Positions 54,829 through 63,182 of a stretch of DNA of 64,000 bases are shown piece by piece. This DNA is from an uncultured Schlesneria sp. (lineage in GTDB: Bacteria; Planctomycetota; Planctomycetia; Planctomycetales; Planctomycetaceae). Location of the stretch: NCBI GenBank assembly GCA_903871875.1, contig CAIQIR010000062.1, positions 1 to 64,000 on the forward strand, read 5' to 3'. Numbering within the stretch: position 1 is the first letter of the stretch; every line of letters begins with the position of its first letter. The notes below the pieces were generated by a model. It ran no database searches, was not told where the DNA came from, and saw nothing but the letters and a program-made list of their open reading frames with translations. The translations under genes were made by a program, and so were the position numbers.

Positions 54829-57800
54829 TCACTTTCGGCCTCGCAGCAACTTGTCGAGTCCGTCGTTGATCACTCCGTTCAAACCGTCGCCGACCTTATC
54901 TTGTAATAGACCTTCGATCGCGGAGCCACCGAGTTGCTGAAGCAGGCTCGTGAACACGCTCGGATCGATCTGTGGTCGAGACGTCGTCCCTGTGATCGGA
55001 ATTTGAATCGACTTTCCTTTCAGACCGGCAACCGCTTTGTTGTTCCCCAGCCATTCGTCCTTGATCGCGATCTCGGCGATCAGATTCAACGTATTGTCCA
55101 ACCCGACCGAACCACTGGTCTTTACTGAGACATTCGAGACCATGAACGTCATGCCTTCGTGATACATGCGTCCCTGCTCGAGTCTGAAGGGGACTTGCTG
55201 CTCAGTCATTTCCAGCCAGACCTGGTCTCGATTCGGACCGTTCGCTTGCCGACGAGTGATCATGGTTCGTACCTGATCGATGGCACTCGTGATTTGCAGC
55301 GCCACCGTACCAGGCCGGGCCTGAGCCCGATGAATCGACAACACACCGCTGGCCGTTCCGGTCGCGGGAGCGAGCAACGGCAACGATGCGGCTTGCATGT
55401 CGACCGAGATCTTGCCCTCGACCTGGGCACTGTCCGCCAGCATCGGCAAGATCAGTTTGAGCGAGTTACTGCACAGATTTTGAGACAGACTGATCTGATC
55501 AATCAATTTCTCTTGCGGCAACACCAGCAAAAAGGGATTGCGATCCATATAGATTGTGGGAGTCAGATGCAGCTTGCCGTCATTGACCACCAGGTCGAGC
55601 GGCGCAAATCGGCAGACTCCCTGTTCGATCTGGGCCGACAAGTTTCCTGCTCCCGTGGTGATTCCATAAACATTCGCAGTCGTCCACCCGAAGCCGGCCT
55701 GACCACTCAGATCGACCAGTCCGCCAGCCGCCGGGAGATTGCCACCCCCCTGCCCCGAAATCGCCCCCGGCTGAAACGACACCGGTGATGCGGGAACCGC
55801 CGCCACTGGTGCGGGTCCGGCCGACGACCTAACGAGTGATCCTTTGATCGAGAACGGACGGTGATCTTTGCCAGTTAACTGCAGGTTCTGCCCCAACTGC
55901 GGCCCCAGTCGCTTCATCAGCATATCCCAATCGTAGGCCAAGTCGCCCGTCACATCGATTCGTTGATTCGTCGAACAACCGTCCAGCTTTCCACTGACCT
56001 CTGCCGCCAATCCGCCCAGATCAAGATGACTCAAATCCAGCGTCAGTTTGTCCGCCGCGGAATCATAGGAACCTTTGCTGACCAGCTTGACTACAGGTTC
56101 CTTCCAGAGTGCGACCCATTGAGGCTGCCCGCTGGAACCGATTCCCTGCCCGGCCACGATGAACTTTTCGGCTTGCGCATCAAGTTGCCCCACCAACAAA
56201 TTGTCTTGTCGGGTGATTCCCGCCGTACCCGAAAGCGAACCAATCAGATAGTACGAAGGGTTCTTGATCGCCAGATTCTTCCAGTTGGAAAGCTGCGTCA
56301 GATCAGCACGGTACGACGCTGTGCCCGTCAGACTGGCCTGTCCTGGTGGTCCGACTGTCCATTCCAGATCGGCAACGTCCAATGTGAGGGCCTTACCCGT
56401 CAACGTGATCTTCGGCGAGGTCCACTTTCGCGATGGGACATCCCAATACCCGGTCGTCTCCAGCTTCAGCTCGGGATCTTGAATCAGCCATTCGGGACCA
56501 TCGACTTCCAACGTTTGCAGCACCACAGACAATTGGCTGACATCAACTTGTCGGGCATTGGCGGTAACTGTCGTTGCCAGATTGATATTGCCCGTGATTC
56601 TCCAATCGTTAACGGAGACAAACGGTCGCAACCGGTTTTGCCATGAAGCGAGATTGCCTTTCAGACCGCCGGTCGCAACATAGGTCGGCGACGCGGAAAC
56701 CAGATCAACGGGCTGCCGCAAAACCAGATCGAGTGTGTCACCACCGCCGTTGAGATGGATCTCACCCGTATCAATTTTTGTCAGCGCCGGTTTTACATCG
56801 GTCTGGCCTGCACCGACGACCGACAGCTCCAGATGCCGTTCGCTCCAGACATTGTTTTTGGAAACGACATAAGCAAAGTCATCCAACAGTATCTTGGACG
56901 TCAGCGAAATGTGATTGGCGTCGCTCCGTCGGATCTCTCCGCTGGCCTTCATCTGACCAGCAAGGCGTTCGATTCCCAGATCGAGAAAACGTTCGACGTT
57001 CGTCAGCAATTTGGACAGATCGCCGCTCGCCGTGAAACGAGCATCGTCAAAGGTTCCTTTGCCGGAAATCTGCAGGAAGTCGGATCGACACTCTGCCAGG
57101 TCCACGACAATCGCATTCCGATCACGATGGGCGTTCACCCGAGCGACAAGGGGCTTGTCCCACGGAATCACCTGCCCTCGATTGAGGGCGCTCAATCCCA
57201 CAATTCCCGCTGCGCCGGACCAGCGTCGCACACCATCGACGGCCACACCCACAAACTGCACTTTGACATCGCCGGCGGTGATTTCGATTCCGTCTCGAAT
57301 TCGGAGCGTTTGAGGCAGCAACGTCGCCAACTTCTTCAAATCAACGCGCCCGTCAATGTGGTAGTCTTCGTCACTCAGCAGAGATTGAACCAGTTCCAGG
57401 GACGTTTTCTGAGAATGACCATTCAAAGGCATGTCACCCGTCGCCGTCAATTCGCCGATGTCGGTTGTCAATTTGACGTCGTGCATCGCCAGCCGGCCTT
57501 CGGTCGTCGCGGCACGCCCCGTAAGTTCCACCTGCTGCAGCATCAAGCGGTCTCGCTTCAGTGATTCAATTCCCGCGACCAGTAACTGTTCGATCGAAAC
57601 AGTTCCATTCCAATCCCAATCCATGCCAGCCGAGCTCGGCGCCAACACGATTGAGGTGTCTGCGTTTAACTGACCGCCTAATTCGGCATTGGGCAGGAAT
57701 CGCGGCAGAATGGGGCTCAAGCGATCCAGCTTCCAGTGCATGGCTCGCAGGACGGCATGTTTGCCGGGGGCAGCATTCGGTGACTTGTTGGCATCCGGCG

Positions 57801-58533
57801 ACGGCTGATCATCCGAGGGATTTCCATAACGGGCCACCAACCAGTCGGTGGCTGAAGCGCCACCGACCGTGCTGGGTGGATTCCCGATCGAGAGTTCAAA
57901 TTCCTCCACGATACCCTGATTCGAAACCAGTCGGATCGAAATCGGATCCACCTGGGACGTTCGATTCGACACGGAATGCTCAAGCTCCACTCGAGCGTTA
58001 TCGATCTCGACGACGAAGCAGGCAGCGGATTTAGTGGGACCGGAATCTCCAGTGACAGGCTCATCAACACCACGTGAGCGATGTCCGAGCTTGGCAAGAA
58101 CACGTTCGACGTTGGAATCGGAGTCGCTCAGCGAAACATGAACCACCGGGTCGAGAATCTTGAATGTCCCCATCTGTCCGGGTCGCGTCACCAATGTCCA
58201 AAGAGTTTCACTGGTGGAGAATTCCGCCACTTCGAGCATTGTGCGATCGTCTTCATCTTCCAGGCGAAAGTTTTTAATGACGATCGGCGAAGCCCAACCG
58301 ATCGACATCTCACCACAGTCGATGACGCCGGAAAAATCGGGGAACAACCGTTTGACCAACTGATTTCGCACGACGCTGGTCGCCACGATCGTCGGCGCAA
58401 ACCAGCCGAAAATGCCGAGCAGTATCAGCAGAACGAATGCGAGTTTCATCCAGCGACCGCGTTTGCGCGGCGGTGAAGTTTTGGCAACTTGTTGCGGGGA
58501 ACTCGTTTTCGGAGTAGCGGTGGGATCGGCCAT
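54829..58533 (-). CDS. Large AsmA-like exported membrane protein
   Basis: The 1234-residue product has a Pro/Thr/Lys-rich N-terminus, one membrane helix (MKLAFVLLILLGIFGWFAPT), and a very long periplasmic beta-rich part with many short strands and recurrent 'G-x-L-x-x' motifs. The AsmA/TamB-type segments include VIDCGEMSIGWASPIVIKNF early and VGLDNTLNLIAEIAIKDEWL with KSIQIPITGTTSRPQIDPSV near the C-terminus, where AsmA-family proteins carry a 'V-x-G-T-x-x-x-P' motif. AsmA/TamB proteins bridge the periplasm for phospholipid or outer-membrane protein transfer. The ATG at 58533 precedes a normal N-terminus; an open frame runs 30 codons upstream. Confidence 0.75.
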   Translation of the reverse strand: MADPTATPKTSSPQQVAKTSPPRKRGRWMKLAFVLLILLGIFGWFAPTIVATSVVRNQLVKRLFPDFSGVIDCGEMSIGWASPIVIKNFRLEDEDDRTMLEVAEFSTSETLWTLVTRPGQMGTFKILDPVVHVSLSDSDSNVERVLAKLGHRSRGVDEPVTGDSGPTKSAACFVVEIDNARVELEHSVSNRTSQVDPISIRLVSNQGIVEEFELSIGNPPSTVGGASATDWLVARYGNPSDDQPSPDANKSPNAAPGKHAVLRAMHWKLDRLSPILPRFLPNAELGGQLNADTSIVLAPSSAGMDWDWNGTVSIEQLLVAGIESLKRDRLMLQQVELTGRAATTEGRLAMHDVKLTTDIGELTATGDMPLNGHSQKTSLELVQSLLSDEDYHIDGRVDLKKLATLLPQTLRIRDGIEITAGDVKVQFVGVAVDGVRRWSGAAGIVGLSALNRGQVIPWDKPLVARVNAHRDRNAIVVDLAECRSDFLQISGKGTFDDARFTASGDLSKLLTNVERFLDLGIERLAGQMKASGEIRRSDANHISLTSKILLDDFAYVVSKNNVWSERHLELSVVGAGQTDVKPALTKIDTGEIHLNGGGDTLDLVLRQPVDLVSASPTYVATGGLKGNLASWQNRLRPFVSVNDWRITGNINLATTVTANARQVDVSQLSVVLQTLEVDGPEWLIQDPELKLETTGYWDVPSRKWTSPKITLTGKALTLDVADLEWTVGPPGQASLTGTASYRADLTQLSNWKNLAIKNPSYYLIGSLSGTAGITRQDNLLVGQLDAQAEKFIVAGQGIGSSGQPQWVALWKEPVVKLVSKGSYDSAADKLTLDLSHLDLGGLAAEVSGKLDGCSTNQRIDVTGDLAYDWDMLMKRLGPQLGQNLQLTGKDHRPFSIKGSLVRSSAGPAPVAAVPASPVSFQPGAISGQGGGNLPAAGGLVDLSGQAGFGWTTANVYGITTGAGNLSAQIEQGVCRFAPLDLVVNDGKLHLTPTIYMDRNPFLLVLPQEKLIDQISLSQNLCSNSLKLILPMLADSAQVEGKISVDMQAASLPLLAPATGTASGVLSIHRAQARPGTVALQITSAIDQVRTMITRRQANGPNRDQVWLEMTEQQVPFRLEQGRMYHEGMTFMVSNVSVKTSGSVGLDNTLNLIAEIAIKDEWLGNNKAVAGLKGKSIQIPITGTTSRPQIDPSVFTSLLQQLGGSAIEGLLQDKVGDGLNGVINDGLDKLLRGRK

Positions 58534-58935
58534 GATTTCCCGATCAGCAAGGATTGAGAGTCCGCGTCCGTGCGGAATGCGAGTGGGCGAATCATATGCC
58601 ATTCTGACTAAATCGGTCGACATCAGATTTCGACACGATTACGGTCTTGTGGGCAATTCGAGTCGGTTCTATAACCCCGCCGTTCGGCGTTCGTCATACG
58701 ATTCCGTCGGAGGTGCCAAACCTTTTGCGAGGGCTTGGATCGATTCAACAGTGAGTGCTAGACACTACTGGATCCCGCCCTATTCGCCTGCGACTCCACC
58801 GTCGCAATCCCGACGTCCGCCGAACTACCAGCAGCCGCGATGCCCTTCCCAGAGCATCGCGGTTGCTCGTTTTATGCCCCTTCGCCAAATGACGAAATCA
58901 CCTGAGGAGCGAATTCGCAAAAAAAGGAAACGGCG
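58534..58935. other. Intergenic region with a long hairpin
   Basis: About 400 bp between two leftward genes. It includes the hairpin at 58830-58867 and the terminator of the DUF3592-like gene at its right end. No convincing gene is seen. Confidence 0.45.
58830..58867 (+). terminator. Long hairpin, possible terminator or small-RNA structure
   Basis: AGCAGCCGCGATGC and GCATCGCGGTTGCT form a 14-bp stem (one G-U pair) around a 10-base loop. On the plus strand CGTTTT follows, a weak terminator. No plus-strand gene ends just before it, so its transcript is unidentified. Confidence 0.45.
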
Positions 58936-58947
58936 TCACTCCGTTTC
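58919..58947 (-). terminator. Intrinsic terminator overlapping the DUF3592-like stop codon
   Basis: Read on the minus strand, GAAACGG, loop AGTGACG, CCGTTTC forms a 7-bp stem followed by CTTTTTTT. The loop contains the TGA stop codon of the gene ending at 58936, so termination and stop coincide. Confidence 0.7.
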
Positions 58948-60480
58948 TTGTCGCAATTGCTGTAGGGCAGGCTGCATCAGTTCGTCCGGTGGAACCGCGT
59001 AGGATCCGTCGGGCAAGACCAAGACGGGAAGCAGTTTGATCGTCTGGCCGGCTCTCGCAGCGAACGGGGGAATTTCTTCCAAACCGTTGCCAAGTTCAAG
59101 TCGCTTCAAGGCGGCTTGCTGCCACTTTTGACGATCGATCGAAACCGCGCGATCTTTGTCCGGCAGTGCGGCATTGTCCGGCAGCGGAACCCATACCAGC
59201 GGATGAAACCCGGCCACCCACTTCAGATCGAGAGACCCCTGCCGAATCTCCATCGCCGCCAGCTTTTCCGCTCCTAAGCGCAGTTGATTTTCCACCGAGA
59301 CATGTGTCCTTTCGGACTTGTTTTTCCCGAATTCCGTATACTCAATTTCATAGCTGCACAGGAACAGACCGTGGATCGTCCTCCAGTGACCGTCAATGGT
59401 CACCGCGCGATAGGTGGGCACCGAACGATCAAAAACCGCATTGACCGATCCCATCCCCATGGCGCCCGCCAGGATCCCCAGAAATCCACAGACGACAGCC
59501 AGTGTCGGAGGTGACGATTGAGGTTGTCCACAATGCTGCTCTAATCGCCCGATGCACCAGCCGAAGACCGCACCGCAAACTATCCCAATGCACATCGATA
59601 GCAACGTGATCGGCAATCTCCATTCCAGCGGAAAACAGAACGTCATCAGTAACTGCAGACCGGCAATCAGACACAATCCGGGAACGACCAGTTTGGAGAT
59701 CAAAATGGCGTTCAGCGAGGAAGTAGATGCCAGCGGGTGGCCGCGATAAAGCAGGAACTCTCGCTTCGGATCCAATCCCAGAAAGCCATACAGCTTCAAC
59801 GTTTCTCGGAACTGCGCCGGCAGCCCCACCAGCGTGACATAATCTCCGGGATGGAGATCCACGGCGTACTCGGAAAACTGCGAATACTTCCAAACCTCGT
59901 CGTTGACGATGGTCGCGAATTCATGCTTTCGAGTTTCTGGATCGTCATATTCGACCGTCACCTGAAATTGGAAATAGTCGGCGACTGGTATGGTATTCTC
60001 ATGCTGCGATCGAATGACCCAAGGTTCGACTGACAAGACTCGACCAATGATCGGCGTCCCGGCTGTCACATATTCAAATCGTTGCAACGACAATCGATCC
60101 CGAATCGCCCTGAGGATCGCGACGACGATTAAGGCATAGCCGGCTGGACCAAGATAACCCAGCGGAATCACATAGAACGACAACCTGTGAACGAGATCCC
60201 AGGGAGCAAAGATGAGAAAACTTGTCCCGAGTGCTGCAATGAAAAACGCGACTCGACGTTGACCACGAGCGAACGACCCCTTCCGCAAAAAAACAGGAAT
60301 CGGTCGGGGGATGTGTGCGGCGAATTCCTCTCCGTGATCGAAGTCTGCTGGCGGTTGAAAAGGCCCGCACTCGCTTGCCCGTTGTTCGAGCGACGGCGGA
60401 ATGAGACCATGATCTTCGGCCTTGGCACCTTCTCCGCTCTGCGCGCCCGGGATCTCATGGGGCGGATCGGAAGGGCTCAT
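58936..60480 (-). CDS. Multi-pass membrane protein with DUF3592-like domains
   Basis: The 514-residue product has membrane segments at about 80-105, 110-130, 255-280, 285-305 and 320-345. Two similar soluble regions lie outside. The first spans about 140-240 (AGTPIIGRVLSVEPWVIRSQ, YFQFQVTVEYDDPETRKHEF, PGDYVTLVGLPAQFRETLKL); the second spans about 355-450 (THVSVENQLRL). The V-E-Y-x-x-x-x-x-[KR]-x-x-x-x pattern with a P-G-D-x-V motif is DUF3592-like. A charged, proline-rich N-terminus precedes the membrane part. ATG 60480 has GGGAAG upstream; an open frame reaches 60621. Function is unknown. Confidence 0.65.
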   Translation of the reverse strand: MSPSDPPHEIPGAQSGEGAKAEDHGLIPPSLEQRASECGPFQPPADFDHGEEFAAHIPRPIPVFLRKGSFARGQRRVAFFIAALGTSFLIFAPWDLVHRLSFYVIPLGYLGPAGYALIVVAILRAIRDRLSLQRFEYVTAGTPIIGRVLSVEPWVIRSQHENTIPVADYFQFQVTVEYDDPETRKHEFATIVNDEVWKYSQFSEYAVDLHPGDYVTLVGLPAQFRETLKLYGFLGLDPKREFLLYRGHPLASTSSLNAILISKLVVPGLCLIAGLQLLMTFCFPLEWRLPITLLSMCIGIVCGAVFGWCIGRLEQHCGQPQSSPPTLAVVCGFLGILAGAMGMGSVNAVFDRSVPTYRAVTIDGHWRTIHGLFLCSYEIEYTEFGKNKSERTHVSVENQLRLGAEKLAAMEIRQGSLDLKWVAGFHPLVWVPLPDNAALPDKDRAVSIDRQKWQQAALKRLELGNGLEEIPPFAARAGQTIKLLPVLVLPDGSYAVPPDELMQPALQQLRQETE

Positions 60481-60705
60481 GAATTTTCTTCCCGTCAACA
60501 ATGTCGAGGAACTGACAACATCGTTCTGTGATGGAATCAATCGTGCATCGACGCCCCGTCTTACTACCCGGGGAATTCGGCAGGCCTGTCGATCAGTTGC
60601 CTCGCGGCCGTTGATCGCCAATTATTTCGTATGGCCGCGCGGTGGTGACAGCCCTGTCATTCGTCAAAACCGCGTTTTCATCCTACATCAACCGGCGAGA
60701 CATCA

Positions 60706-61219
60706 ATGACCACGTTACTGCGTCTGTCCACGGAAACCGATCTCGCGACGATTAACGAAATCTATAACGAATATGTCTTACGGTCTACCTGCACGTATCA
60801 ATTCGAACCGGACACTCTGACGGATCGACTCGCCTGGTTTCAGGACCATCCCCCCGAACAAATACCCGGTCATCGTCGCTGAAGTTGATGGCCAAGTCGC
60901 CGGTTGGGGGTCGCTATCGAAATTCCGTCCTCGGCCAGGATATGCCCCGACGGCCGAAGCCACCGTCTACATTCACCACCAGAGGCATCGCCGTGGACTG
61001 GGAAAAATGATCTTAACCAACCTGATCGAACGCGCGCGTCAAATCGGATTCCACTCGATCATCGGCGGCGTGAGTGCCGAGCAAACGGCCAGCATCGGTT
61101 TACAAGAAAGTTTGGGCTTTCAACGCGTGGCCTACCTGGCAGAAGTAGAACTTAAGTTCGGTCAGCGACTGGATTTGATGTACCTGCAATTGATGCTGCA
61201 CCCTGACAAAAACGGTTGA
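60706..61219 (+). pseudogene. GNAT N-acetyltransferase (phosphinothricin acetyltransferase-like) with +1 frameshift
   Basis: The first frame (60706-60882) gives TTLLRLSTETDLATINEIYN and EYVLRSTCTYQFEPDTLTDR, the usual start of the family, and ends prematurely. The remainder continues in another frame: PVIVAEVDGQVAGWGSLSKF, ATVYIHHQRHRRGLGKMILT (acetyl-CoA loop R-x-x-G-x-G/A), SIGLQESLGFQRVAYLAEVE. A run of six C at 60850-60855 marks the shift: five C restores an intact gene of about 170 codons with the expected PPNKYPVIVAEVD. It is either a recent pseudogene, a phase-variable homopolymer, or a sequencing error. Such enzymes acetylate small amines. Confidence 0.9.
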
Positions 61220-61473
61220 CCCGCGCATCGCGACTTTTGCCAAAACATTCACCTTTTGAATCACTTTTTGCGGAATTTCAGTTTGAAACAGTGTCGCGAC
61301 CGTCATAACCGCTACGAGCCCACAGCCCGCAATGTTTCCTTTATTTAACATCGCTTCGCAACCTTTACTCTCAGCGCAATCGACAAACTGGCGGTCATAA
61401 TCTTCTTGTCACGAGGAACGACTCCCAGCGATGGATTGCCCCCCTCTCGGTCCGCAGGCGAGGAAGAAGAACA

Positions 61474-61806
61474 ATGATCAAGATGAGTAATAGTGCAGAC
61501 GCGATCGCAGCCGCCGAACGCCGCATGCAAAATCGCAGAATCGGTGGCGACCGCCGACGTACCGGCGTCGACGCCGACTTTAAAGGCGTGGAAAAACGGA
61601 CGCCCGAACGACGTAAGGTTGAACGTCGTCGTCTGATCGATCCGACGACTTGCGAACGAGATTACTCGTTGGATGAAGTCGAATTCATGAAAGCCATGGA
61701 CGAATACAAGCGAAAAAGCGGTCGGATGTTTCCCACATGGAGCGAAGTCCTGGAAGTCGTTCGTGGGCTGGGCTATGCGAAGGCCTCACACGAAACGACC
61801 GTCTGA
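61474..61806 (+). CDS. Small basic conserved hypothetical protein
   Basis: The 110-residue soluble product has an Arg-rich N-terminal half ([40 protein letters not shown]) and an acidic-aromatic C-terminal helical segment ([40 protein letters not shown]). The C-terminal motif F-M-x-A-M-[ED]-x-Y-K...F-P-T-W-S-E-V-L is conserved in small planctomycete proteins, as far as I recall, without function. ATG 61474 follows GGAAGAAGA; ATG 61483 is also possible. The Arg-rich half may bind RNA or DNA. Confidence 0.7.
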   Translation: MIKMSNSADAIAAAERRMQNRRIGGDRRRTGVDADFKGVEKRTPERRKVERRRLIDPTTCERDYSLDEVEFMKAMDEYKRKSGRMFPTWSEVLEVVRGLGYAKASHETTV

Positions 61807-61890
61807 CGGACCGTCCAGCAGATCACAGCGGTCAAATGGAAATGCCTGCAGTGAGCGGGGTTTGGAAGATCCCCCGACCGATTGAGAATC

Positions 61891-61930
61891 CCCGATGTCG
61901 GGCCAGACATCGGGTGATCGTCGGATCACC
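61891..61930. terminator. Two overlapping hairpins between convergent genes
   Basis: CCCGATGTC ... GACATCGGG (61891-61899 with 61906-61914) forms a perfect 9-bp stem. GGTGATC ... GATCACC (61913-61919 with 61924-61930) forms a perfect 7-bp stem. They share two bases and so exclude each other at full length. No T-run follows. Their place between convergent genes suggests a bidirectional transcription end. Confidence 0.5.
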
Positions 61931-62038
61931 GGTCGCCCCAGCAGGAAGTTGGTCAGGCAAAACCGTCACGAACCAAATTCCGCCACTGCGATGGGAGTAA
62001 ACTGGAATGCCCCCCAGCGTCGCGATGCTTCGTCGGCC

Positions 62039-62227
62039 TTAATTCAAATGCTTAAAAGCATCCCAGCCGAGGTAGCCGACGATTCCGGCGCTCAGGATGA
62101 ACAGGACGTCCATTACGATGTAATGGCCGAACGGCGTGCCGAGAATAATGTCCAATAACGCCAGAATGGCAACAAATCCGGCCACACCGAACGAACCGAA
62201 GACCAAGTTCCTCGAAAGATTTGCCAT
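62039..62227 (-). CDS. Small two-helix membrane protein
   Basis: The 62-residue product starts MANLSRNLVFGSFGVAGFVA and has two hydrophobic segments (LVFGSFGVAGFVAILALLDI, IVMDVLFILSAGIVGYLGWD) joined by a short polar loop (LGTPFGHY), ending in DAFKHLN. Such small planctomycete membrane proteins have no known function. ATG 62227 is preferred to upstream starts because the hydrophobic pattern begins there. It stands alone between convergent and tandem neighbours. Confidence 0.65.
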   Translation of the reverse strand: MANLSRNLVFGSFGVAGFVAILALLDIILGTPFGHYIVMDVLFILSAGIVGYLGWDAFKHLN

Positions 62228-62345
62228 CCGTACGGTTCCTCGCGTCATCCCCAAAACGTGAATTGTCCTGACCAATCATCGGAAATCAGCCGACCTCAAG
62301 TATAGCCCAGTCATCAAATAAGACGCCAGCGGCAATTGATTTTGG

Positions 62346-63023
62346 TCAGCAACTGTCAGGATTCAGTGGCCCATTCGGCGGCAACAGCGGTTGGAGTGGA
62401 CAGCCGTCACAACGAGGTTCGCGGCCACAATGCGCCTCGGCCACTCGCGTGATCAGTCGCGAAAACTCGCGGAGATCGATCGCGGCATCTCTCAAGCCAC
62501 GCACAAAGAAGGCTTGCGACTCGTCATCCTCGACGGGCAGATCCAGCCAGCCGTGCCGGATGGCGACTCGCAAAGTCCCGCGATCCAAGGAAAAGACATC
62601 AAGTCGGGCCACAAACAGGAGAAGTTCATCCACCGTGGCTGGCCCCAGCCCCCGAATTTTACGTAGCGATTCCCGATAATAGTCCAGACCGTGTGACCAA
62701 TCAGGTTCGTCAGTGTCACCGAAAGTCGTCAGCCACCAATTGGCAGTCGTGCGCAGCAAACTCGCCTTCTGCGAACCGCGCGGTACCTTCGCCAATAATT
62801 CGACCAGGTCGGCCGTGCTTGTCTGCGAGGTCGCCTGGGGGCAGGCCAGAGCCGACGATTCCAAAGCTTCCCGTACCGCTTCGCTGATGGGATCCGCCAC
62901 CGGCCCGATCAACAGCGTCCGAACAAATCGCTGCCATCCGCTGGACGATTCCGGCAGTTCCGGAGATCCGTAAGCGGCGCGAAGATGGGCGTCAGCATTC
63001 GCCAGTCGCGTTAACTCTGTCAT
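62346..63023 (-). CDS. HhH-GPD superfamily base-excision-repair-like protein
   Basis: The 225-residue product follows the endonuclease III/HhH-GPD outline. The HhH hairpin is KIRGLGPATVDELLLFVARL and the catalytic Asp lies in VFSLDRGTLRVA (Asp of the G-P-D motif). The lysine of bifunctional glycosylases (L-P-G-V-G-R-K-T-A) is absent (G-L-G-P-A-T-V), so AP lyase activity is not expected. The C-terminus has C-GREPR-C-DG-C, which resembles the Fe-S loop but with one residue less in the first gap (X5 rather than X6) and a distant final Cys at the very C-terminus. ATG 63023 has GGGAAT upstream. Confidence 0.75.
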   Translation of the reverse strand: MTELTRLANADAHLRAAYGSPELPESSSGWQRFVRTLLIGPVADPISEAVREALESSALACPQATSQTSTADLVELLAKVPRGSQKASLLRTTANWWLTTFGDTDEPDWSHGLDYYRESLRKIRGLGPATVDELLLFVARLDVFSLDRGTLRVAIRHGWLDLPVEDDESQAFFVRGLRDAAIDLREFSRLITRVAEAHCGREPRCDGCPLQPLLPPNGPLNPDSC

Positions 63024-63182
63024 GAAATTCCCAAGAACAGTCCAGATGACGGAACGCAATCAGAGGCGTCTGCGAACTTGTCAGACTTCGTCAGCAATAC
63101 CCACGAACTCGCGGGAATTGAAAAGTGCTCTTCGTGCCTGGCCAAATGAGAATGCGCCAGGCAGGTTCGCCGAGCATTACCC

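Noticed and set aside
61100-61351. Leftward 83-codon frame overlapping the GNAT pseudogene end
   Set aside because: Mostly antisense to the acetyltransferase and without a pattern; its N-terminal hydrophobic stretch is short.
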